A stretch of DNA of 64,000 bases from Sequoia sempervirens (taxonomy: Eukaryota; Streptophyta; Pinopsida; Cupressales; Cupressaceae), in the NCBI GenBank assembly GCA_007258455.2, contig VDFB02187802.1, positions 62,001 through 126,000 of the forward strand. Direction: 5' to 3'. Under the pieces are notes generated by a model, which ran no database searches, was not told the origin of the DNA, and was given only the letters and a program-made list of their open reading frames with translations. A program made the position numbers and the translations under genes. Shown piece by piece: positions 12,600 through 21,711 of this stretch. Every line of letters starts with the position of its first letter. Position 1 is the stretch's first letter.

Positions 12600-13990
12600 C
12601 AAACATTTATTCTATTATGTCAGAAGTATAGTGATGTTTTTGCATGGGAATACAAGGATTTGAGAGGTTTTAACCCCGAACTAGCCCAGCATACTATCGA
12701 GCTTGAACCTGATGCAAAACCGGTGAGGCAGAAGCAAAGACCGCTTAATCCCAAGTTGGAGCACCTTATGAAAGTTGAGTTGAATAAGCTAGTTGAAAGT
12801 GGTATTATTTTTCCTATCAAGCACACCTCTTGGGTGTCAAATTTAGTGCCAATCAGGAAAAAGAGTGGAGAAATCAGACTTTGTGTTGATTTCTGAGATC
12901 TAAATAAAGCATCATTGAAAGACCATTATTCACTCCCTTCCATGGAGCAGATTTTACAAGTAGTTTCTGGTTCTGACAGATTTTCTTTGTTAAATGGTTA
13001 CTCAAGGTACAACCAGATTCTGGTTAAGCAAGAAGACCAGTTCAAAACAACGTTTACAACCAAGTGGGGCACGATGGCCTACAAGAAGATGTCTTTTGGC
13101 TTATCAAATGCTGGAGCAACTTTCAAGCGTGCTATGGATATGGCCTTTCATGGCCTTATGAACAAGTTTGTTCTGGTATATTTAGATGATATTACTGTTT
13201 TTTCCAAAAATGCTAATGAACACTTAGATCATTTGGAACAAATTTTTCAGAGGTGCAAAGAGTTCGGAGTGTCTCTCAATCCAAAGAAGTGTATATTTTC
13301 AGTGCACGAAGGAAAACTGTTGGGACACATTGTCTCAAAGCAGGGTATTTCAATTAATCCTGAAAGAGTTTCCGCAATTCTTGAATTGCCATTACCAGCT
13401 CACAAGAAAGGCTTGCAAAGCTTTCTTGGGAGAATAAATTTCATGAGGAGGTTCATACCGAACATTGTAGCCTTGTTGCAACCTCTCACTTCTATGCTGA
13501 AGAAGAATATGCCATTCAGTTGGACTAAGGAAGGCAAGAGGAGCTTCGAGCATATAAAGGAAGCGCTCGCAGCCGCTCCTACTCTCATTAATCCAAACTT
13601 TGACAAAGATTTTATTTTGTATGCTTTTGGACGAATTGATACAGTTTTGGCTATGTTATGCCAACAAAACGATGATGGCTTGGAGCAGCCTATTGCGTTT
13701 TTCAGCCAAGTATTGCATGACTACGAGGTAAAATACTCTTCTGTTGAGAAACATGTTTTTTCTGTTGTAAGAAGTTTGAAGAAGTTCAGACACATGCTGT
13801 CCAACAGCAAGGTTCATTTATTAGTGGCTCATTCAACTGTTAAGGATTTTATGTTTAACAAGGATATTAATGATAAGCGTGCTGGTTGGATCATTAAAGT
13901 AATGGAGTTTGATGTCAATATAAAAGTAACCAAGCTCGTTAGAGGCAAGGGTTTGTGCGAACAGATTGTTCGAAATGAGGACAGTAGCTT
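12600..13990 (+). pseudogene. G1 reverse transcriptase and connected RNase H
   Basis: The RT copies element RNA into DNA. It begins with a segment leading to LDIEL-type TIELEPDAKPVRQKQRP, then WVSNLVPIRKK. A TGA (12,894-12,896) splits the R-x-C-V-D-F motif from DLNKA. The active-site YLDD is intact at 13,179-13,190, followed by LNPKKC and LGHIVS. The retroviral-type RNase H (about 13,500-13,980) is degraded at its catalytic sites. Where families have TDAS it reads AFGR, the TDH position reads AHS, and the final ADALSR block is unrecognisable, although SSVEK retains the Glu. Its loss may be tolerated because the upstream aRNH keeps its acidic residues. Confidence 0.9.
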
Positions 13991-14199
13991 AAAAGAGGTT
14001 GCAAATATAGAAACAGTGTTAAATAATGATGTTTTGAGTGTTGTTCAAGCACCTCCTGCTACATGGTTGCAGCAGATGATACATTATCTGCAAATCGGTG
14101 AGTTCCCCGAAGGCTTAGACAGAGCAAAAAGAAGGTACTACAGATTACAAGCCATCCCTTATGCAATCATTGATGGCATTCTTTATAGGAGAGACTTCC

Positions 14200-15311
14200 A
14201 AGGTATTTTGTTGAGATGTATTCAGCCTGATCAAGTTAACAAGTTGCTAGCAGAATTTCATGATGGACCTTCAGGAGGTCACTTTACTGCAAGAGCAACA
14301 ACTCTGAAAATTATGAGAGTTGGTTATTACTGGCCTGATTTATTTAAAGACGCTATTGCATGGGTCAGAAAGTGTGAGAAATGTGCTTTATTTGCTGGTA
14401 AATAGAGGCTTGCACCGCTGCCCCTGCATTCGATTCAGGTAGAATAGCCCTTTGCTAAGTGGTGCTTAGATTTTATTGGCCCTATCAACCCGCCTTCAAG
14501 TGCGGGTCAAAAATGGATTCTTACTGCCACAAATTATTTTACAAAGTGGACCGAAGCTATTGCTTTAAAGGAAGCGAACGAGACTTTAGTGCTTAATTTC
14601 TATCAAGATCTCATATCGAGATTTGGTGTTCCAGATTCAATCATTTTAGATAATGGTTTGGCTTTCATAGGATTGAAGATTTCAGATTGGTCTATCAGAA
14701 ATAACATCTATTTGAACACATCTTCCAATTATTATCCGCAGGGCAATGGACAGGCAGAATCCACAAATAAGAATCTTATTCAGATAATCAAGAAGACTGT
14801 TGAAGATAATCAAAGGACATGGCATGAAAAGTTGAAGCTAGCCCTTTGGGCTGACAGAATAACTCCTAAAAGAGCCACTGGTTGTTCACCTTTTGTTTTT
14901 ACTTATGGCAGAGAGGTTAAGTTGCCTATTTCAATTGAGTTACCAACATTAAGCTATGTTAAAGAACTGGAATTGCTAAATGAACAACCTCTTGAAGTGA
15001 GGTTTGCACAGCTGGTTGAGCTTGAAGAGACCAGAAAGGAGGCTCTAAGACAATTGGAAATACATCAAGCGCAAATGAAGAATACTTTTGACATGAGGGC
15101 GAGGCCTCATGATTTCATTGTTGGAGATCTAGTTTTCAAGTGGAATGAATTTAAAAGTAGACCTGGACGACATTCCAAGTTCGATGCAATGTGGGATGGG
15201 CCTTATGTGATCACGGAATGCAAGGAGCATAACGCATTCCAACTTTCCAAAATGACTGGCATTGTGTTGTCTATCCTAGTTAATGGGATCCACCTCAAAC
15301 ATTGCCTCTGA
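14200..15311 (+). pseudogene. G1 integrase
   Basis: Integrase inserts the cDNA into the host chromosome. The N-terminal HHCC zinc site is present: His at 14,259-14,261 and 14,280-14,282, Cys at 14,373-14,375 and 14,382-14,384. Two stops (14,403-14,405 and about 14,443) follow. The catalytic DD35E triad is complete: Asp in CLDFIGP (14,469-14,471), Asp in LDNG (14,649-14,651) and Glu in GQAEST (14,757-14,759), with 35 residues between the last two. The C-terminal part contains VGDLVFKWN, and the GPYVITE block near 15,200 is the usual GPY/F module. No chromodomain is seen, in keeping with the non-chromovirus Tat group. The frame ends at 15,311. Confidence 0.9.
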
Positions 15312-15598
15312 GATAAGTTATCTCACTAGCAGTAGAGTAGATTGCAAATAAGTGTGTTTTGCACATTTGATTTCAGTAGTTTTTCTTTCTCTAAGCATTG
15401 TTGCGCATTGTTTCTGTTGGCCATCAGGGCTTGTTAGTTTGCCTTCAGTTCTGTTTTATTTTCTTGCTGCTGTTTGGAGTGTTGTTGTTCAAGTTTCTGA
15501 GTTTCAAGAAGGGGCAGAATTGACTCCGCACACAATGAATTTTTTAAAGGCCACTGATCTATGCTTAGCAGGCAAGCATATAGCAGAAATCGCCAAAA
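15312..15598 (+). other. G1 segment between integrase and 3' LTR, with purine tract
   Basis: Noncoding DNA with one clear purine-rich run, AAGAAGGGGCAGAA at about 15,506-15,519, resembling the polypurine tract that primes plus-strand synthesis. It is about 80 bp upstream of the LTR start deduced from the duplication, whereas such tracts normally touch the LTR. The sequence directly before 15,599 is only weakly purine-rich. Confidence 0.5.
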
Positions 15599-17674
15599 TG
15601 TTACCAAATTTTTGCCTCAGCTCAATTGGTAGAGCTAGATGAATGTTATTACATCATGAGGTGTTGCAGAATTAAAAGAAGTACAGATTTGAGTAAATGA
15701 ACAAAATAGCATTTGAAATGCTTTCATTTATTTCATAAAAACTCATATTTACAAGGCTTCATTTGATTTCAACAATCAGAATGATATTACAACGTTGCAC
15801 GTAAATGCATTTTCTTTTCAATTGAAAAGCAGAATTGAAATCAAAGATCCACACAAGCTGTGGATATAACTGTTACAACACATTGCTAATAGCACATTGC
15901 ACTACAGGAGATGCGGAAAGTAAAACACATAAGTGACGGCATAATCATCATTGTCTGATTATCGACGTTTGATGTTGAATGGTTCACCTTGCCATATTGA
16001 GTTCCGTCGACTTGTAAGGGAAAAGAGGGGGTGTCAGTGGCTCTGATTATGATGTAACTTATATGGAGCACCCACAATAGTACAACCTACTATTAACCAT
16101 GCATTGAAACAATCAATCAAGTGTAGTATGAAAGAAGTCAACTGAAGGAGAAATGACAATATCATGATCATCATGTTCTATTTTTTGCCAGCATTGTTTG
16201 TTTCCTTGTGCAGGTATAGGTAAAATCACGAAGCTGAACATTATTTGAAGACCAAGCATGTGGAGAAAAATAGGTTCCCAAAAGGGTAGAGCTCGGCATG
16301 CTGCCCTACTCATTAATGGGCTGATTTTAAAGATACATTATCATATTCATCAAATGAAATGAAGAACAACTGAAAGAGTAAAAACAGGGTTATCCATCAA
16401 CCAACTTAACCAACTGTTCATTCATAACGATCAGGTTTGTTTTCTGAAGGCTATAGGGGAACAGTGAGTTTAGTTCACTAAGGTGTTCAACTGAATACAT
16501 TTACATCAGATATTGCTGAATAAGTTCATGTTCTATGCTTATCGTGATCATATATGTCATGAAAGTTTCAGTGTATTAGTTTATTCTATTCATAGTCAAG
16601 GATAGTGAACAGGCATACATTATGCCTTAATGGTTTGTTTTGATTCTCATCATGAAAGAGATTAGTTCTGAAAGCAGTTTGATAAGTGGGAAATAAAAAT
16701 GCATGAAGAGTACCATGTTGCCCAAGAGTACAAAGGACAGACAGTGCATTCGAGTATTGAATGAGTCACTAGTTCTAGTTGATTAATAATTAAATACAGC
16801 ATTATGAATTGTAATAACGAAGGGATCATTCCAGAATAATAAGGGAGGAGCAAGCATTTTCTTTCCAGAAGGAGTTCTGAGTTGTCAGTCATGCATATGA
16901 GCTGGTGGGTAGCATGTAGTTATGATGTTAGAATGTTTCAATTTAGTTTCTCTACATAAAATCCAAGAGCAGAAAGCAATACCAATGTTGCTATATGGTT
17001 AAAGTTGAGGAAACTTAGAAGAGCATTGTTGTGTGTACAGTGAACAAGCATGGAGACAGTATACATTAAGAGGTCATCCTTTCCACAATGGACAAACATA
17101 GAATTATGCTGGAAGTAAGAAGTTTAAATTTCTTAGAAGCCTAGTTTATCATGATAAAATGAAGATGCAGGAATTGGAGAGGAGTCAAAGTCAGCCTTAA
17201 TAACAAGTGCCAAGTATGAGTTTAATACAACTGAAAGTGTAAAGTGTCACTTAATGGTAGAGTCCCTAAACTGAATGTGGATAAATGCATAGATTTCTAT
17301 TTCTCTCACAGGGATCTTTACTTCTGAGGACAAATGTCATGACAAATAGCATCAGTAATGCAACGGAGAAGCGTTCTTTTCTTTAAGTACAGAATGCTAA
17401 TGAAGTTAAAAGTGAAAATAAATATTCAAGACATTCTTTTATTATAGAAATTCAGAAAGATCACAGGTTATTTGAGCAGAACCCTTAAGAGTAAATGCCA
17501 AGGAGTATACAGAATTCTATCATTTTTCAATTGTCCATAAGGGTGTTCTTTTTTCAAGTAACAAAGCAGTTTTTTCTATCATTCCAGTTGAATTCTTTGT
17601 GTGAATTAACAAGTACCAGTGAAATTTTATTCTTGGGTCACGAACCAAAATATATAAAACATGTAGTTTTCATT

Positions 17675-18480
17675 TCTACTAATACCCAAGTGAGGATCTG
17701 TTGAATGAATGGCAAGAATAAATGCAAAGAATGGGTGGTCGAGCTCTTCCAGGAATATAAGAATATATGCATTTGAAAATTTCCAATACCCATGTCATTA
17801 TTTTGTTTTAGAAGTTCAGAATAAGCCACTAGCTCATTTGGGTCGAGCTCATATGTTATAGATCATAAATAGATTTGCAGTTTTGAGTCTCAAATATCCA
17901 TGTCTGGGGTTACATTTAAGATACAGAAAAGCAATAATCACAATGACCCATGTGAAGTTTTGCACGAGACAGCGGTTGGGTTCAAAATGCGAAATGTTGT
18001 GTTGAGCCAAGTTTCAGAAAAATACAGTTCTCTTTTGAAATTTCAAATACCCACATGTGAGTTTGTTTATAAAGTGCAGGAAATGCAATAATGGAGAGAA
18101 CCCATATGGGTTTTGCATAAAAGTAGTAGAATTAAAAAATGCAAATTTTTGTGCTGAGTCAAGCTTCAGAGGAGAAGGAAAATACAATTTTCTTTAGAGA
18201 TTTTGAGTACCCACTTTCAGGGTTAGCTTCAAAATGCAGAAGAAGTCACTACAGTAATAGCCCATGTGAAGTCTTGAATAAAATAGCCAAATGACATAAA
18301 TGCAATTTTTCTGAATTGGGTCGAGCAACAGAAGGGAGGAAACACAGTTTTATCCTATTTTCCATGGTACCCATATGCAGAAATGCTTCCAAAAAGACAT
18401 ACTGGTCATTTTTTTGTTCTGTTTCAAAGTCAAAAACTCAAGAAAATATTTCTATGTATGCATCTGGCGCGGCCTGAACA
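17675..18480 (+). repeat. Degenerate tandem repeats inside G1 3' LTR
   Basis: A block keyed by ATACCCA or a variant recurs at about 17,680, 17,784, 17,889, 18,044, 18,206 and 18,365. The spacing is about 105 bp for the first units and 155-162 bp for the later ones. Units share further pieces such as GCAATAAT, CCCATGTGAAGT and GAGTCAAGCTTCAGA. The array lies upstream of the TATA-like box, as U3 enhancer repeats often do. Confidence 0.65.
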
Positions 18481-19660
18481 TGGCCAGAAATTCATGATTA
18501 AAGAATAAATTCTTTAAGTCTTCGGAGAACGGGTCTTAGCAAAAGAAATTACCAGTTCAGGTTGAAAGTAAACACCCTAGCCATGGCCAAGACTTTCACA
18601 AAGCATCCAGAAGCTGAGAATTGAGCTCTCAATGAAGTTCAAGCTCACACAACAATGATAGATGCAAACATAGAAAAAGCAAGGAAATGGTGTTAGAGTA
18701 TGAACAGCCACAGCCATAAGGCCTGAATGTATTAAAATTTGGAGCCATAAAAGCTATGAAGCTATGAATGGATAGCTCGCCCTTGTGACAGTAGGAGAAA
18801 ATAATAACCCACGAGCTTCCTCTTAGAGCTTTTGAGATGAACATGAGCTTATAACAGGTCGGCCAAGCTTAGCAATGCACAGGGGTGTGGAGGAAATCAG
18901 AAATGAATATGACAGGTCGCGGCCTTAGGGCCTTCTGGTATTCAATAATGAAGTGAAAGAACTTCAATACAGACAGAACAAAGCTTACCCACTAGATTTT
19001 CAGTCGACTAATGAGCATGGTGAAGGTTATCAAAGCATTTGAACTCGAGTTCAACTCAGTCATGGTGGCGGCAGCAGAGCTTTTCCTTCAAAGTGGAGTG
19101 TGCAAAATGAAGTGATAATTAGGGTTTGACCCTATTTTCTCATGCCCTAGTCCGAGTATCATCATCATCCAGAATATTCGATCAAAGCACATGTCAAAAT
19201 TTTGAATGGAGGCCGAAATTCATAATGTTTTCATTGTGATTTATCAATGACTAAATGTTGATATTTCAAAGGGGGTCGAAATTCCTAGGTTGGTCGACAT
19301 GTAAAGTCTTTAGGGCTTTTTCTTTTACCTTAGTGGTTTATGAAAACTTGAATATGGATTAGGATTTTTATTTTATGTGAAAATGATGTGAGGGTGATAG
19401 TGGAACCTTATGACCTAGGGTTAGGGTTCAATGATTATACACTTAGAGTTCTAATTTTAGTTGATTTTGAAGAAATCAATGAGATAAGGTGAGAAGAGAT
19501 AATCATGTAATTTTTTTATGATTTTGTGAGAAAATCAAAATATTGTAATGGAGAAATAAGGAGATTTTCTTTTTTGCAAAATATTTTCAATCTTTAGTTG
19601 CAAAATAAGGTAAATTGTGCAAATCTGCATCTTGTAAAGCAGAATCGTAAAGCGATATTC

Positions 19661-19667
19661 TATAAAT
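19661..19667 (+). promoter_or_regulatory. TATA-like box of G1 LTR
   Basis: TATAAAT lies about 0.86 kb before the LTR end and downstream of the tandem repeats, a plausible U3/R promoter position. No start-site evidence is available. Confidence 0.4.
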
Positions 19668-20525
19668 TGCTTTATGTTTTCTTGCTATTTTTAGCAGATT
19701 TTTATTAACTTTTCTTCTTGGTCGGATTGGAGACCTATCTTGGAGAGATAAGATGTTTTTTGAGCTTTTAAAGCAAATCCAGCCTATTTTTGGAGGCTTG
19801 ACAGTGTGATCATAAAGGCATTGTGCTTTTTTCTGCTTTTTAGCAGTTTTTGAGACATTTTGAGACCTTTTTCCTTGAGCTTTTTTCTGAGCTCGGATTA
19901 GGGTTTCTTGAGAGCTATGTTTTGAAAGACTTAGTCTTTTAGCTCTCCTCTCGCAGTTTAGATCGGAGTTTCTTGCTCAGACACTTTTTTTGAGCTTGTA
20001 AACCTTTTTGGTACTGAGTTTCAGATTCAAGCAAAGACTCTTTCAGTTTTAATAGAACAGTAGATTTCTCCTTCTTATCTTTTGTCTCGGATTTTGTAAT
20101 GGCAATCTAATGTATTTGTTTTTTCAAATCAGAATCCTTTTATGTCTTGATGTTATAAGGTTGTGTTTCAGAATTACATATTTTAGGTTGCATGTTGTAT
20201 TTATTTTCCAGATCTTCATGCAAATCACTGATGGGATATGTGCCAATGAGATTGTGAGAATTACTGTAATAGAGAAGCTGTTATGAGTGGTTAGGTCTGG
20301 ATTTTCATAATTTTGGTGAATCATCTGTTAGTCATAGACTTTATTTTTCCAATTATCTTTTATCCCTTTCCTCAGAGGTTGTTTAAAATAGAATTCATCA
20401 TTCGGAGAACTAGCTCACTCTAGAGATTCCTTCTTCGTTCAAATCACCCACCTCTGAAGAAGGTTTCCATGTTTTAGTAGGTTGCTAAATATTGCATTCA
20501 GTTGGGTGCAAATCTATTGACAACA

Positions 20526-20530
20526 GGTCT
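20526..20530. repeat. G1 target-site duplication, right copy (GGTCT)
   Basis: It follows the terminal CA of the G1 3' LTR and is identical to 10,063-10,067. LINE-A ORF1 resumes with the next base. Confidence 0.92.
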
Positions 20531-21634
20531 GTAATCTTGTTTCCAAGAGATGGAGGATGAAAGGTCAGATGGAGGTGGCGGCGATGGCCAAGGGTTTCTT
20601 CTCCTTCACCTGTGAGGAGGAAATGGTGAGTGTTCTAACTAGTGGGTTGTGGATGATTGGTAAGTCTTCGTTGGTCCTAAAAAAGTGGGAGGTTGGTTTC
20701 AGCCCCAATTCTTGTTCTTTTTCTTCTTCCCCTATTTAGGTTAGGCTCTCAACTCTTCCTTTGGAGTTCTAAGATTAACAGGTGTTTGCAGGTATTGCAA
20801 ACATGTTTGGAAAGATTCGCTATGTAGACCAGATGACAACATCTCAAAAAAGGTTGGTGTATGCACATTTTTGTGTGATTGTAGATCAATTTGTGGACCT
20901 GCTGGAGAAGGTTCTGATTAACTCTAAGCTGGGAGGTTGGATCCATGTGATTGAAAATGAATCTATCCCCTTTTCTTGTTTTCACTGCAAGAAAGATGGG
21001 CATTGGGAGAAAAAAATTCCCGTCCAAGCTGCCTAAGTCAACTCCTGCTCAACCTCTTAAGGAGTGGAAGGAAAAGCAGAAATTGAATGAGAGGTTGAGT
21101 GAGGAGGCGGGAAGAGATGTCCCAATGAAGCAATCCTTAGGCAAGGCTGTTAAGGAAATTATTTTAAGCAAGGAGAAGGGTGTTAAGGGGGTGAGGCTTT
21201 CGGAGATTCTTGTAAGGCCTCCCCTATGAAGGACTTGGTGAAGGATGTCCAGAACCTTATTAAGGGAAGAGCCTGCTCTAGAAGAAGGGCAATTGATTAC
21301 TAATGTGGAGGTTAACCCCTCTGGTGAAGATGAGGTTTTCAGAAGTGATAAGGTTGAAGGTAATTGTTTGGTATCTTCTGTGTTGAAGGAACCATCTTCG
21401 AATGTTGCTTCCCCTATTATCCCAAATGTGGTGCTCACCTCTTTTATCATTAGGGATGAGATGGGTTGCTCTTTGCTCATGAAGGAGCCTCCTTTTTCGC
21501 TTTTCAAAACTAGGAATAGGAAGAAATATTCCTCTCCTCAGGGGGTTGCTACTAGGAACCATCAAAAATTTGATTGTGGGTCGAAGCCAAGGAGCAAGGG
21601 GAGACCCTCTCTGCAACAGAATAAGGAGAAATAA
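20531..21634 (+). pseudogene. LINE-A ORF1, C-terminal part
   Basis: It continues the DUF4283-like domain of LINE ORF1 in the same frame as the part ending at 10,067: KRWRMKGQMEVAAMAKGFF, then WMIGKSSLVLKKW. A stop at about 20,739 and a frame change follow. A CCHC-type knuckle is visible around 20,979-21,020 (CFHCKKDGHWEKK), but its last Cys is lost at an A-run where the frame shifts. Sequence from 21,005 continues in the frame that runs to 21,229. A Lys/Glu/Ser-rich tail is found in the frame 21,245-21,634. The knuckle binds nucleic acid in active ORF1 proteins. At least two frameshifts make this dead. Confidence 0.85.
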
Positions 21635-21711
21635 AGAAAAGAAAATATTATAGATGACTCTCAGAAAACCTTGTTTGAGATGTGCCCTAAGAGTGCATCT
21701 TTGAATCCCCT

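Larger units (their letters stand above)
10068..20525 (+). mobile_element. G1: Tat-lineage Ty3/gypsy LTR retrotransposon inserted in LINE-A
   Basis: The 10,458-bp element begins TGTTACC, ends CAACA, and is flanked by GGTCT. Layout: LTR start (376 bp, truncated), gag remnant, protease, archaeal-type RNase H, RT, retroviral-type RNase H, integrase, then a 3' LTR of about 4.9 kb. The extra RNase H places it in the plant Tat group, known for large LTRs. Its position before RT rather than after RNase H is unusual. A large deletion has removed the rest of the 5' LTR, the primer-binding site and most of gag. The two copies of the first 376 bp differ at about 14 positions by my manual count (under 4%), suggesting a fairly young insertion. 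Several stops in pol make it non-functional. Confidence 0.9.
15599..20525 (+). repeat. G1 3' LTR, about 4.9 kb
   Basis: It starts TGTTACC like the element's left end and ends CAACA before GGTCT. The first 376 bp match the truncated 5' LTR. The remainder has no partner left in the window, so its identity as LTR rests on the exact right boundary. LTRs of several kilobases are known in the Ogre/Tat group. It contains spaced tandem repeats (about 17,680-18,480) and a TATA-like box at 19,661, and no long open frame. An alternative, that a short LTR is followed by an unrelated insertion, is less likely because the TSD fits the far end. Confidence 0.75.

Noticed and set aside
15557..15577. Peptide similarity DLCLAGK just before the 3' LTR to DLSLAGK of LINE ORF1 just before the 5' LTR (10,013-10,033)
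   Set aside because: It suggested that the LTR might extend further left, but the DNA match is short, offset by 13 bp relative to the LTR starts, and contradicted by the GGTCT duplication and LINE frame. Probably chance.
15521..15598. Alternative LTR start TGACTCC directly after the purine tract
   Set aside because: The left end of the element has no such sequence next to GGTCT. The copy begins TGTTACC.
15352..15642. 96-codon frame after integrase with a hydrophobic stretch, tempting as an envelope-like gene
   Set aside because: It overlaps the LTR start, has no family features, and is short. Treated as noncoding linker.
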